49,092 bases of DNA from Rhodospirillales bacterium (GTDB lineage Bacteria > Pseudomonadota > Alphaproteobacteria > ATCC43930 > CGMCC-115725), in contig JAQGIC010000069.1 in NCBI GenBank assembly GCA_028288725.1, positions 1 to 49,092 of the forward strand, given 5' to 3'. Below the pieces are notes generated by a model. The model did not search any database and was not told the origin of the DNA. It worked only from the letters and a program-made list of their open reading frames with translations. Position 1 is the stretch's first letter; each line of letters begins with the position of its first letter. This document shows positions 18,487-27,434 of the stretch, one piece after another. Made by a program: the position numbers and the translations under genes.

Positions 18487-19251
18487 ATGAACGAGCCGAT
18501 GCTCAGCGCCCTCGAACTCCTGCGGACCCGCTCTCTCGCGTCCTTGGCGACGCAGGAGATCGAGCGGCTGATCCTGAACGGCGAACTCCAGGCGGGCGAG
18601 CGGCTGAACGAGCTTGCGCTGGCGGCGCGGCTCGGCGTCAGCCGCGGTCCGGTGCGCGAGGCGATGCGCGCGCTCGAGGGCGGCGGGCTGGTCGTCACGG
18701 TCGTCAACCAGGGATCGTTCGTCCGCAAGGTCAGCGCCGAGGAGGCTCATGAGCTGTACGAGGTCCGCGTGGTGCTCACGGGGCACGCGTGCGCTCAACT
18801 GGCCCGATCGGCGACCGACGCGCAGATCGCCGAATTGCGCGGGCTCACGCTGCAAATGGCCGAGGCCGAACGCCAGGGCGATGCGGGCGGATATTATGCG
18901 CTGAACCTGGCGTTTCATGCCGCCCTGATGCGCTGTGCCGGCAACAAGCGGGCCTTGCGCATCTACGAGGACCTCGGCAACGAGCTGAATCTGTTTCGCC
19001 GCCGATCGCTCGTCTCGGCCAAAGGCATGCAGGCGTCCAACGCCGAACATGAGGCCATCGTCCGCGCAATCGCCGCCGGCGACCCCGTGGCGGCCCGACA
19101 GGCCGGCGAGGTGCATATCGCGCGCGGCATGGCGCGCTTCGTCGCCAGCAGCCCGCCGACCGAAACGGCGGCGACCGGCGCGGGGCCGCCGTCCACCGGA
19201 ACCAAAATTGCGGCCGAAAAGGCACCGCGAAGGCGCAAGGCCGCATCTTAA
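18487..19251 (+). CDS. GntR-family regulator, FCD (FadR) subgroup
   Basis: About 254 residues. The N-terminal winged helix includes LATQEIERLILNGELQAGER, LAARLGVSRGPVREAMRALE and GLVVTVVNQGSFVRKVS. The C-terminal FCD helical domain carries the metal/ligand residues in YEVRVVLTGHA, NLAFHAALMRCAGNKR and NAEHEAIVRAIAAGD. The C-terminus ends in a basic Lys/Arg/Ala-rich tail. FCD regulators respond to carboxylic acids or their CoA esters, which suits the neighbouring transporter and CoA-transferase. Start is uncertain (GTG 18460, ATG 18487, ATG 18499); none has a clear ribosome-binding site. Confidence 0.9.
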   Translation: MNEPMLSALELLRTRSLASLATQEIERLILNGELQAGERLNELALAARLGVSRGPVREAMRALEGGGLVVTVVNQGSFVRKVSAEEAHELYEVRVVLTGHACAQLARSATDAQIAELRGLTLQMAEAERQGDAGGYYALNLAFHAALMRCAGNKRALRIYEDLGNELNLFRRRSLVSAKGMQASNAEHEAIVRAIAAGDPVAARQAGEVHIARGMARFVASSPPTETAATGAGPPSTGTKIAAEKAPRRRKAAS

Positions 19252-19302
19252 CCGGGCATAGACCCGCGCGGCCGGAAGCCGAGAAACAGGGAGGAGTGCA
19301 AA

Positions 19303-20346
19303 ATGAAGAAGGCGGATTGGGCGTCGCCGCTCATAGGGGCCATCGGCATGGCCATTCTCGCGGGGCCATGTGCCGCGGCACAGACGGCGCATGAGCAGGA
19401 GCTCTACGAGGCCGCGAAGAAGGAAGGCTCGGTGACCTGGTATTCCGGCATTCTGGACCAGCAGATCTGCGACCATATCGGCCAGGTATTTTCGGCCAAA
19501 TACCCGGGCATCCAGGTCGGGGCCATCAAGACCACCTCCCAGGTCGCCTTCCAACGCCTGCTGCAGGACGTGAAGGCGGGGCAGGTCCAGTCGGACGTAT
19601 TCACGACGACCGACATCGGCCACATGGTGTTCCTGAAATCCAAGGGGGAACTCGTCCAATACGTGCCCGAGGCCGAGGCCGGCCTGGTCAAGGCGCTGCA
19701 GGGCGTCGATCCCGACGGTTACTTTCACACCGGCTGGGTCGGCCTGGCCGCCATCGTCTACAACACCAACAAGGTGAAGGCGGCGGACGCGCCGAAGGAT
19801 TGGTCCGACCTGACGGACGCCAAGTGGAAGAACCAGATCACGTTCGGCAGCCCGAACTACAGCGGCATGGTCGGCGTATGGACCGTCGCGATGGAGCAGC
19901 GTTACGGCTGGGATTATTTCGTGAAGCTCAACGATCTGGGACCCCAGATCGGCCGTTCGATCGACGACGCGGTGACCGTGCTGAATTCGGGCGAGCGCAT
20001 CGTGGGCATGAGCAGCGTGGCGACGGCACTGCGCAGCGCCGCCAAAGGCAATCCGCTGGCCGTGGCCTATCCCGCATCCGGCACTCTCGCGGTGATTTCG
20101 CCCTCGGCCGTCATCAAGGGCACGAGCCATCCGAACGCGGCCAAACTATTCATGGAATTCCAGGCCGGCCCGGAATATTCGAAGATCCTGGTCGAGAACT
20201 TCGAGCAATCGCTGCGCGCCGATGTCCCGCCGTCGCCGGGCGGCAAGTCGCTGGCGGACATGAAACTGTTCGCGCCGACCGCCGAACAGATCGAGAAGGA
20301 ACTAACGCCCAACAAGACCAAGTGGCGCGACACGTTCGGCATGTGA
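19303..20346 (+). CDS. ABC transporter periplasmic binding protein (ferric-type family)
   Basis: A 347-residue secreted binding protein with a signal peptide ending near residue 26 (ILAGPCAAA). It starts YEAAKKEGSVTWYSGI and contains FQRLLQDVKAGQVQSDVFTT, features of the FbpA/AfuA-like family. That family also binds thiamine, aminoethylphosphonate, sugars phosphates and organic acids. The tyrosine pair that would bind ferric iron is not obvious, so iron is not assumed. GGAGG lies 8 bases before the ATG. It leads a three-gene importer operon. Confidence 0.88.
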   Translation: MKKADWASPLIGAIGMAILAGPCAAAQTAHEQELYEAAKKEGSVTWYSGILDQQICDHIGQVFSAKYPGIQVGAIKTTSQVAFQRLLQDVKAGQVQSDVFTTTDIGHMVFLKSKGELVQYVPEAEAGLVKALQGVDPDGYFHTGWVGLAAIVYNTNKVKAADAPKDWSDLTDAKWKNQITFGSPNYSGMVGVWTVAMEQRYGWDYFVKLNDLGPQIGRSIDDAVTVLNSGERIVGMSSVATALRSAAKGNPLAVAYPASGTLAVISPSAVIKGTSHPNAAKLFMEFQAGPEYSKILVENFEQSLRADVPPSPGGKSLADMKLFAPTAEQIEKELTPNKTKWRDTFGM

Positions 20347-20353
20347 GGGCGCC

Positions 20354-22126
20354 ATGAACCGACAGATCCTGGCGCCGGAATTGGACGGGCCCGACGTCGG
20401 CAGGGGCGGGGCGCAAGCGTCGCCGGGGCCGGTCGCGGCGCGCGTCCGGCGGCCGTTCCGTGTCGATCCCTGGTCGCTGATCTGGATCGGTGCGACGCTG
20501 ATCCTGGTCTTCCTGGTGGTGGCGCCGATGCTGCGCCTGCTGATCTCCAGCTTTCAGTCGACCGAGACGGGCGCCTTCACGCTCGAAAATTACGTTACCG
20601 CCTACGCCAGCCAGCGACGGCTGATCGGGTTCGGCAATTCCCTGCTCTATGGCGCGGCCGTCGTGCTGGTTTCCATCGGCTTGGCCGTGCCGCTGGCCTG
20701 GGCCGTCGCGCGCACCGACATGCCCGGCAAGGGCGTGGTGCGGGCAACGGTCCTCGGCGCCTTCATCACGCCCTCCTACCTGGGCGCCATCGGCTGGATC
20801 CTGCTGGCCGGACCCAACGCCGGCTGGATCAATAGGGCCTGGATGGCGCTGACCGGCAGCAGCACCGGCGTGTTCGACGTCTACAGTTTCGCCGGGCTGG
20901 TGCTGGTCACGGCGCTCTATGCCTTTCCCTACATCTTCGTCTTCACCGCCGATGCGTTGGATCGCGTTTCGTCGGAGATGGAAGAGGCCGCGCACATCCT
21001 GGGCATGAGCCCGCTCAGGACCATCTTCAAGGTGACCCTGCCGCTGGTGTTGCCCGCCATCCTGGGCGGCTCGATCATCGTGTTTCTGGATACGGTCGCC
21101 TTGTTCGGTACGCCGGCGGTGATCGCGCTGCCGGCGCGCATCAACATCATGACGCTCCAGCTCTGGCAATTCTTCGAATTTCCGGTCAGGGCCGAGGCGG
21201 CCGCGGCCTATGCCGTGCCGCTCGTCCTCATCACCGTCGCGATGCTGGGGCTGCAGCGGCTGATCCTGGGGCGCAAGGGCTATGTCTCGCTGACCGGCAA
21301 GAGCGGCGGACGGCAGCCGATGCCGCTCGGCCGCCTCAAATGGGCGGTATTGGGCCTATGCCTGCTGGTCTGCTCGCTCGCCGTGTTTCTGCCCTATGCC
21401 GCCCTGGCGCAGGCCGCGTTCAGCCGGGCGTGGGGCCAGGGCTTTTCCTTCGCCAATCTGACGCTCGGCAATTTCGGCTATCTGTTCAACGAGGCATCGA
21501 GCCGCCAGATCATCCTCAATACGTTCACCTATTCGGCGGCGACGGCGTGCGTGGCCGTCGTGCTGGCCCTGATCGTCGCCTATGTGGTCAGCCGGCGATT
21601 GGTGCTGTTCGGCGGCGTGCTGGCCACCCTGTGCATGGCGCCGCTCGTGGTGCCGGGCATCGTGCTCGCCATCGGCTTCTACGCGGTCTATTCCTCGCCG
21701 CCGCTGGCGCTCTACGGCACGGCCGCCATTCTGGTCCTGGGCTTTACCACGCGATTCCTGCCGATCGCCTTCGCCAATTGCATGGCGGGGCTCCGCGCAC
21801 TCAATCCGGAGATGGAGGAGGCGGTGCGCATCCTGGGCGGCAGCCGGCTGCTGGCGGTCAGGCGCGTCGTCGTGCCGTTGTTGAAGAAAAGTCTCGTCGG
21901 GACCTGGCTGCTGGTCTTCATCCCAGCGTCGCGGGAACTGAGCACGGCGATCTTCCTCGTCGCCGCCAAGACGCGGGTGATTGCCGTGATGATCCTCGAT
22001 CTCAGCGAGAACGGCAGTTTCGAACTGCTGGCGGCCCTGGGCTTCTTTCTTTTGGGCGTCACCATCCTGATCGTGCTGATCGGCTACCGGTTGGTCGGCC
22101 GCGACTTCCTGTTGAGGAAATCATGA
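20354..22126 (+). CDS. ABC transporter permease, fused two-domain (FbpB type)
   Basis: A 590-residue inner-membrane protein with about twelve helices and two permease domains. Each has its own coupling loop: EMEEAAHILGMSPLRTIFKV in the first half and EMEEAVRILGGSRLLAVRRV in the second. A single polypeptide therefore supplies both transmembrane halves, as in ferric and thiamine-type importers. The ATG is 7 bp after the binding-protein stop and the TGA overlaps the ATPase ATG. Confidence 0.92.
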   Translation: MNRQILAPELDGPDVGRGGAQASPGPVAARVRRPFRVDPWSLIWIGATLILVFLVVAPMLRLLISSFQSTETGAFTLENYVTAYASQRRLIGFGNSLLYGAAVVLVSIGLAVPLAWAVARTDMPGKGVVRATVLGAFITPSYLGAIGWILLAGPNAGWINRAWMALTGSSTGVFDVYSFAGLVLVTALYAFPYIFVFTADALDRVSSEMEEAAHILGMSPLRTIFKVTLPLVLPAILGGSIIVFLDTVALFGTPAVIALPARINIMTLQLWQFFEFPVRAEAAAAYAVPLVLITVAMLGLQRLILGRKGYVSLTGKSGGRQPMPLGRLKWAVLGLCLLVCSLAVFLPYAALAQAAFSRAWGQGFSFANLTLGNFGYLFNEASSRQIILNTFTYSAATACVAVVLALIVAYVVSRRLVLFGGVLATLCMAPLVVPGIVLAIGFYAVYSSPPLALYGTAAILVLGFTTRFLPIAFANCMAGLRALNPEMEEAVRILGGSRLLAVRRVVVPLLKKSLVGTWLLVFIPASRELSTAIFLVAAKTRVIAVMILDLSENGSFELLAALGFFLLGVTILIVLIGYRLVGRDFLLRKS

Positions 22127-23235
22127 ACCCGATGGCTCTCTCCGTTCCCCGGGACGAGGCGGCACAGCCGCGGCTCTCCCTCGACCGGATTACCTGCAAG
22201 TTCGGACCCTATGTCGCGGTCGACAACCTCGATCTCGATATCATGCCGGGCGAATTCGTCTCGCTGCTGGGGCCGTCGGGCTGTGGCAAGACGACGACGC
22301 TCCGCATGATCGCCGGCTTCATCAAGCCGACCGCCGGCACGATCGCGATGGACGGGGTGCCGATCTCGTCCGCGGCCGCGACGCTGCCGCCGGAGCGGCG
22401 CCAGATGTCGATGATCTTCCAGAGCTATGCGGTCTGGCCGAACATGACCATCGGCGAGAATGTCGCCTTCGGCCTGAAGCTGCGCCGCCTGGATCGGGAA
22501 ACCATCGGGCGGAAGGTGCGGGAGGTGCTCGAGACCGTGCATCTGGCCCATCTGGAGGACCGGTATCCGGCCGAGCTGTCCGGCGGCCAGCAACAGCGGG
22601 TGGCGCTGGCACGGGCGATCGTCATCCGGCCGCGCGTGCTTCTGCTGGACGAGCCGCTCTCGAACCTGGACGCCAATCTGCGCGAGGAAATGCGCTACGA
22701 GATCCGCCGGTTGCACGACGCGTTCAACTTCACCACCGTCTATGTCACCCACGACCAGAGCGAGGCGATGGTCACGTCGGACCGGATCGCGGTGATGAAC
22801 CGGGGCAGGATCGAGCAGATCGATGCGCCCTACATTCTCTATACCCGGCCCCGCACGCGCTTCGTCGCCGGCTTTATCGGCCGCACCAACCTGCTCGACG
22901 GGACCTGCGACGGTACTGAGGTCCGCTTCGACGGCTTCAGCCTGCCGCAAGGCGCGTTCGAGAATGCCGGGCGCCATCTCGATGGCAGCGTTCAGCTCTC
23001 GATCCGCCCGCAAAGCATTGCCTTGCGCCGCGTGCCTCCGGCCGAGGACGACACGCTCGCCATCCGCTGCGACCTGGTGGAACGGGCCTTTCTGGGTGAA
23101 TCCTGGGATTATGTCGTTACCCCCGCCGGCAGCGGGCTGCGGCTGCGCGTCGCGGCGGTGCCGTCCGAGGTTTTTGAGGTCGGCGATGCGGTTTGGCTCG
23201 TGCTCGATCCACAGCAGATGATGGTGGTGGTTTGA
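22123..23235 (+). CDS. ABC transporter ATP-binding protein (Fe3+/spermidine/organic-ligand type)
   Basis: A 370-residue ATPase of the MalK/PotA/FbpC class. Walker [10 protein letters not shown], the Q-loop [14 protein letters not shown], the signature [15 protein letters not shown], Walker [18 protein letters not shown] and the switch His in [11 protein letters not shown] are intact. The TOBE region follows from about residue 280. The start at 22123 is fixed by GAGGAAATC just upstream and the ATGA overlap with the permease stop; a long open frame further upstream lies inside the permease gene. Confidence 0.93.
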   Translation: MNPMALSVPRDEAAQPRLSLDRITCKFGPYVAVDNLDLDIMPGEFVSLLGPSGCGKTTTLRMIAGFIKPTAGTIAMDGVPISSAAATLPPERRQMSMIFQSYAVWPNMTIGENVAFGLKLRRLDRETIGRKVREVLETVHLAHLEDRYPAELSGGQQQRVALARAIVIRPRVLLLDEPLSNLDANLREEMRYEIRRLHDAFNFTTVYVTHDQSEAMVTSDRIAVMNRGRIEQIDAPYILYTRPRTRFVAGFIGRTNLLDGTCDGTEVRFDGFSLPQGAFENAGRHLDGSVQLSIRPQSIALRRVPPAEDDTLAIRCDLVERAFLGESWDYVVTPAGSGLRLRVAAVPSEVFEVGDAVWLVLDPQQMMVVV

Positions 23236-23278
23236 GCCACCGTTCGAACGGCGACAACGACACGATGAGGAATTGACC

Positions 23279-24073
23279 ATGGATATGGAAACGAAGGCCG
23301 AAGAACTGCTGTACGAGGTCAAGGACGAGGTCGGCTACATCACCTTCAATCGTCCCCAGGCGCGCAACGCGCTGACCTTCGCCATGTACGAGCGGCTGGC
23401 GCAGATCTGCGAGGAGGTCTCGGCGAACGGGTCGGTCAAGGCGCTGGTCCTGACCGGTGCCGGCGAGAAGGCGTTCGCCGCCGGTACCGACATTTCGCAA
23501 TTCCGCGCGTTCAAGACCCAGCAGGACGCGCTGGACTACGAGGCGCGCGGCAACCGGGTCATGGGCATGTTGGAGCAATGCCCGGTCCCGACCATCGCCG
23601 CCATCGCCGGTGCCTGCACCGGCGGCGGCGCCGGCATCGCCGCCTGTTGCGACATCCGTATCGCCACATCCAGCGCGCGCTATGGCTTCCCGATCGCGCG
23701 GACCCTGGGCAATTGCCTGTCCATGGCGAACTATATCCGGCTCTATGCGCTGCTGGGACCGGCCAAGGTCAAGGACATCATCTTCACCGCCCGGCTGATC
23801 GAGGCGGAAGAAGGCCGCAGCATCGGCCTGTTCAGCGAAATCCTGCCCGATGCCGCGGCCCTGCATGCGCGCGCGACGGAACTGGCGCGGACCATCGCCG
23901 GCCACGCGCCCCTGACCTTGCGGGCGACGAAGGAAGCCATGCGCCGGATCAGCCAGAAGATGCGGATCGACGAGGAAAAGGACCTGATCTTGATGTGCTA
24001 TATGAGCAATGACTTCCGCGAAGGAATGGAAGCCTTCCTCAACAAGCGCGAACCGGTCTGGCAGGGGAAGTAG
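23279..24073 (+). CDS. Crotonase-superfamily protein (annotated type: enoyl-CoA hydratase), atypical active site
   Basis: A 264-residue crotonase-fold protein. The acyl-CoA oxyanion regions are recognisable: EKAFAAGTDISQF and IAGACTGGGAGIAACCDIRI. In classical hydratases GGGCELAxxCD and PEIxLGxxPG provide two catalytic glutamates; here the aligned positions read GGGAGIAACCD and GFPIARTLGN, so both glutamates are missing. Hydration of an enoyl-CoA is therefore unlikely; isomerisation, hydrolysis, decarboxylation or C-C cleavage are possible for this fold. ATG 23279 has GAGG 8 bases upstream; TTG 23273 is an alternative. Forty-three bp after the ABC ATPase. Confidence 0.85.
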   Translation: MDMETKAEELLYEVKDEVGYITFNRPQARNALTFAMYERLAQICEEVSANGSVKALVLTGAGEKAFAAGTDISQFRAFKTQQDALDYEARGNRVMGMLEQCPVPTIAAIAGACTGGGAGIAACCDIRIATSSARYGFPIARTLGNCLSMANYIRLYALLGPAKVKDIIFTARLIEAEEGRSIGLFSEILPDAAALHARATELARTIAGHAPLTLRATKEAMRRISQKMRIDEEKDLILMCYMSNDFREGMEAFLNKREPVWQGK

Positions 24074-24097
24074 GGGTATAGGGACGAGAGGCGGCGG

Positions 24098-25231
24098 TCA
24101 GAATACCCGGCCGTCCGCCGCGGAAAGGGTCAGGATCGGCAGCCGGACCCGTACTATCGTTCCATGCTCCTGAACGCTGTCGATCGTGAGCCTGCCGCCA
24201 TGATGTTCGGCGACGCTCTTGGCGAGCGGCAAGCCCAGGCCGGCACCCTCCTGTTGACGGCTAAGCGAGCCATCGACCTGCCGAAACGGCAGCAGGGCGA
24301 TCCCGATCTCCTCGGGGGTCATGCCGATGCCGCTATCCGAGACGACGAGCTCGACCGCGGAAGTGTCCTCCGCGACGGCGTGGGCACGGACGTCGACGCG
24401 ACCGCCCCGGGGCGTGAACTTGATCGCGTTCGACAGCAGATTCACGACCAGGCGGGTCAGCATGGTCTTGTCGGCCATGGCGGGTAGGGTGTGCGGAAGT
24501 TCGAGGACGAGGTCGAGGCCGCGCATCTGGGCTTGAGCGCAGACGGTGCCATGGCAGGCGCCGATGAGACCCGCGAAATCCAGAGCCTCGAAGCGCAGCT
24601 CCATCCGGCCCGCCTCGAGCTTGGAGATATCGAACAGGTCATCGACAAGAGACGAAAGACGCCGACCGCTCGCGAGGATGGCGGCGACATAACCCCGGTA
24701 CCCGTCGTCGAGCCGTTCCCCGGACCCGCTCATCATGAGTTCGGACAGGCCGATCACCCCGTTGAGCGGCGTGCGCAGTTCGTGGCTCATATTGGCGAGA
24801 AACTGCGATTTCAATCGGTCGGCCGCCTGCGCGCTGTCGCGCGCCAGGGCCAGTTCCCCGGCCGTTTGTTCGAGGGCGCGAGCCTGCTGCCCGAGCGCCT
24901 GGTAGGCATGCTCGAGTTCGATGGCATGCACGGCTGCGCGGGCGCCGATTGCCGCGTCATGCGCGCGACGCGCGGCCAACCAGAGCAGACCGAAGCTGAC
25001 GAAGACGAGCGCCGTCGCAACATCATCGAAATGCCAGATCGGGTGCGCCCGGTCGAACGAGGCCACGGCTTCGAAGGGCTCGAAATAGACCGAACCCACA
25101 AAGCCCAGTACCAGCATCGCCAGGACGAGCGCGATGTCGCGCCTTGCCGTCGATCGTGGAAGAAGGAAGGGCGATGACGCCACGGCGAAGGTACTCCGAG
25201 CAAGGAAACGCCTGCCGCGTTCCTCTGTCAT
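24098..25231 (-). CDS. Membrane-bound sensor histidine kinase
   Basis: A 377-residue orphan kinase. Two hydrophobic helices (about residues 33-52 and 70-90) anchor it with only a short outside loop. A coiled coil around LEHAYQALGQQARALEQTAG follows, then the HisKA domain (FLANMSHELRTPLNGVIGL) and an HATPase domain with LLSNAIKFTP, DSGIGMTPEE and GAGLGLPLAKSVAEHHGG. No receiver domain and no response regulator gene are adjacent. The ATG at 25231 is preferred. It is divergent from the tannase-family gene, with 168 bp between starts; a functional link is only suggested by position. Confidence 0.9.
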   Translation of the reverse strand: MTEERGRRFLARSTFAVASSPFLLPRSTARRDIALVLAMLVLGFVGSVYFEPFEAVASFDRAHPIWHFDDVATALVFVSFGLLWLAARRAHDAAIGARAAVHAIELEHAYQALGQQARALEQTAGELALARDSAQAADRLKSQFLANMSHELRTPLNGVIGLSELMMSGSGERLDDGYRGYVAAILASGRRLSSLVDDLFDISKLEAGRMELRFEALDFAGLIGACHGTVCAQAQMRGLDLVLELPHTLPAMADKTMLTRLVVNLLSNAIKFTPRGGRVDVRAHAVAEDTSAVELVVSDSGIGMTPEEIGIALLPFRQVDGSLSRQQEGAGLGLPLAKSVAEHHGGRLTIDSVQEHGTIVRVRLPILTLSAADGRVF

Positions 25232-25399
25232 CGTAAGATGTCCGGGTAAACGAGCCGTCAGTAATCGGCCGCCGTTCCTCCGCCTCGCGCGCCCGTTTCG
25301 GCCGCGCCGAGGGGCATGCCCCTCCAATGCCACAGGAACCCCGTTCTCGCTCGCGGGTTTCTGCGCTCACAACGAGAAACAAAAAAGCGGGAGGCGGCA

Positions 25400-27082
25400 A
25401 TGATGGAATCCACGCAACCGGCACACACGATGTGGCCCTGGCGCGCTTCGGTAGCGGTCGCGGCGCTCCTCGGCTTGGCCGCCACGCCGGGTGCCCACGC
25501 GGCAACGCCGTGTCAATCGTTTCTGGGAGCGAAATATCAGAGCGCGACCGTCACGTCGGCCGTCAGCGTTCCCGCCGGTCCGCTGACATTGCCGAACGGC
25601 ACGAAGGTCGCGAATGCTCCGGCCTTCTGCAAACTGGGAATCCTGATCGCCCCGACGACGGACTCGACGATCAATGTCGATCTCTGGATGCCCTCGACCA
25701 CCTGGAATCACCGCTTTCTGGGCATGGGCAACGGTGGCTATGCCGGCGATACGCAACTCTTCTATCCAGACATGCTGTTCCGCCTGCAAAGCGGCTACGC
25801 GGTCGCGGAGACCGATCTCGGGACCGCGCCCTCGGCCCAGAGCAACGGCCAGTCCCTGATCGGCCATCCGCAGAAATGGATCGATTTCGGCTATCGGGCG
25901 ACCCACCTGATGACCACGGTCTCCCAGCAATTCGTCTCGGCCTTCTACGGGAAGCCGGCAAGCCGGTCATATTTCAGCGGCTGCTCCACCGGCGGGCAGC
26001 AGGCGCTGATGGAGGCGCAGCGCTATCCAGCAGACTACGACGGCATTCTCGGCGGCGACCCGGCGCAGAATCGCACGCACGTCCACACCAGCATCCTCTG
26101 GAACTACAGGCAGCTCTTCGCCAAGCCGGACAGCCAGCTCACCCCGACCCAGATCCAGCTTGTGACCAATTCGGTGGTGGCGGCTTGCGCGGCCGGCAGC
26201 GGCGGCCTCGCCAGCGATCCGTTCCTCACCGATCCGCGGCGATGCAAATGGGACCCCGGCGTCTTGCAATGCAAGAGCGCCACCGGCACGAACTGCCTCA
26301 ATGCCGATCAAGTGAATGCGGTGCGTGCTCTGTATAACGGCCCGGTGGATCCGCGCGACGGGCACCAGATCTTCACCGGGTTCGTGCGCGGCGCCGAGAA
26401 CGATGGCAATTTCGGGTTGAACAACCAGCAGACCCAGGCCGAGCCCGAGTACGACTCTCTGTTCTACTGGGTATTCGGCCCGAGCTGGAATTATCGGACG
26501 TTCGACTTCGACCAGAACATGGCCGAGGTCGATCAGCTGCTGGCCCCGATTTTAAACGCCAATAATGCCGATCTGAAGTCGTTCCAACAGGCGGGGCACA
26601 AGTTCCTCGCCTATCACGGATGGGCCGATCCGCTGATCTCGCCGCAGGACGATATCGACTATTATCTGCGCGCCGTTGCCAACCGTGGCAGCTATGCCGC
26701 CACGCAGAGCTTCTATCGGCTGTTCATGGTGCCCGGCCTGGGCCACTGCTATCAGGGCGCCGGACCGAACACGTTCGGCGGTGTCCTGCAGCCCACGGCG
26801 GGCGGCGCCGCGGAGCCGGGCTTGCCGACCGATCCCGCGCATGATGCGCTTGGGGCGCTGGTTCAGTGGGTCGAGAAGGGGGTTGCCCCGACCAAGATCA
26901 TCGCGACGAAATATAACGGCGATGCGGTCGCCGGCGGTGTTGCGATGACCCGTCCGCTCTGCCCCTTCCCGCAAGTGCCGCACTACAAGGGCGTCGGTCC
27001 GACGACCGACGCCGCGAGCTTCGACTGTGTCGTGGACGACAGCACCAACAATCAGACGGAGGCGCCGGAGTACTTGCACTAG
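25400..27082 (+). CDS. Tannase/feruloyl-esterase-family secreted hydrolase
   Basis: A 560-residue exported alpha/beta-hydrolase with a signal peptide ending near ATPGAHA (about residue 34). The family triad can be placed: Ser196 in SGCSTGGQQ, Asp410 in HGWADPLIS and His449 in GLGHCYQG. Cys195 and Cys450 flank the Ser and His, giving the CS-D-HC disulfide arrangement special to this family. Substrates are gallate or hydroxycinnamate esters from plants; related members hydrolyse phthalate-ester intermediates. GGGAGG precedes ATG 25400. A strong terminator follows the stop. Confidence 0.93.
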   Translation: MMESTQPAHTMWPWRASVAVAALLGLAATPGAHAATPCQSFLGAKYQSATVTSAVSVPAGPLTLPNGTKVANAPAFCKLGILIAPTTDSTINVDLWMPSTTWNHRFLGMGNGGYAGDTQLFYPDMLFRLQSGYAVAETDLGTAPSAQSNGQSLIGHPQKWIDFGYRATHLMTTVSQQFVSAFYGKPASRSYFSGCSTGGQQALMEAQRYPADYDGILGGDPAQNRTHVHTSILWNYRQLFAKPDSQLTPTQIQLVTNSVVAACAAGSGGLASDPFLTDPRRCKWDPGVLQCKSATGTNCLNADQVNAVRALYNGPVDPRDGHQIFTGFVRGAENDGNFGLNNQQTQAEPEYDSLFYWVFGPSWNYRTFDFDQNMAEVDQLLAPILNANNADLKSFQQAGHKFLAYHGWADPLISPQDDIDYYLRAVANRGSYAATQSFYRLFMVPGLGHCYQGAGPNTFGGVLQPTAGGAAEPGLPTDPAHDALGALVQWVEKGVAPTKIIATKYNGDAVAGGVAMTRPLCPFPQVPHYKGVGPTTDAASFDCVVDDSTNNQTEAPEYLH

Positions 27083-27124
27083 CCGGATATTGGCAAAGGG
27101 CTGCGGCGCTCAGCACCAGAAACG

Positions 27125-27156
27125 AAAAAACCCAGGGGAACCCTGGGTTTTTTCTT
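27125..27156. terminator. Rho-independent terminator, bidirectional
   Basis: A-run, CCCAGG, GGAA loop, CCTGGG, then TTTTTTCTTT. The stem with flanking A/T runs can work on both strands. It ends the tannase transcript. Before the island inserted, it would also have ended the tRNA-Glu transcript from the other side, because it abuts the tRNA 3'-end fragment. Confidence 0.85.
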
Positions 27157-27174
27157 TGGCGTCCCCAAGGGGAG
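27157..27174. repeat. attL: copy of the tRNA-Glu 3' end
   Basis: TGGCGTCCCCAAGGGGAG is identical to 32888-32905, the 3' end (including CCA) of the intact tRNA-Glu gene. After it the two sequences diverge. This is the displaced half of the attachment site at the far end of the island. Confidence 0.88.
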
Positions 27175-27434
27175 GGGACGATTGGACCAAAAAACGGCAG
27201 AAATTCTGAGATATTGCTGAATCGCCGAGCCAACTTTGTAGTGGCGGTTTGTAGCGGTTTTTGGCCCACATTCGGCGGGTGGTCACTTGGTTGACCCAGT
27301 CGGCGGGACTCGATCCTGCCTGAATGGTCCCGATCTCGACGATGATCCGATGCCGCGCATCACCACCATCAGGGTCTCCGGACAGTTGTAGCTTATCCAT
27401 CATGAATCGGGCTTCGGACCGATGATATGACTTC

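Noticed and set aside
19303-23235. Naming the ABC importer fbpABC (iron)
   Set aside because: The family label alone suggests iron, but no iron-ligand tyrosine pair was evident and the neighbouring CoA-transferase, FCD regulator and crotonase point to an organic acid.
27110-27403. Minus-strand frame running through attL and the terminator
   Set aside because: No ribosome-binding site, no recognisable domain, and it would cross the junction of the island and end inside a strong terminator.
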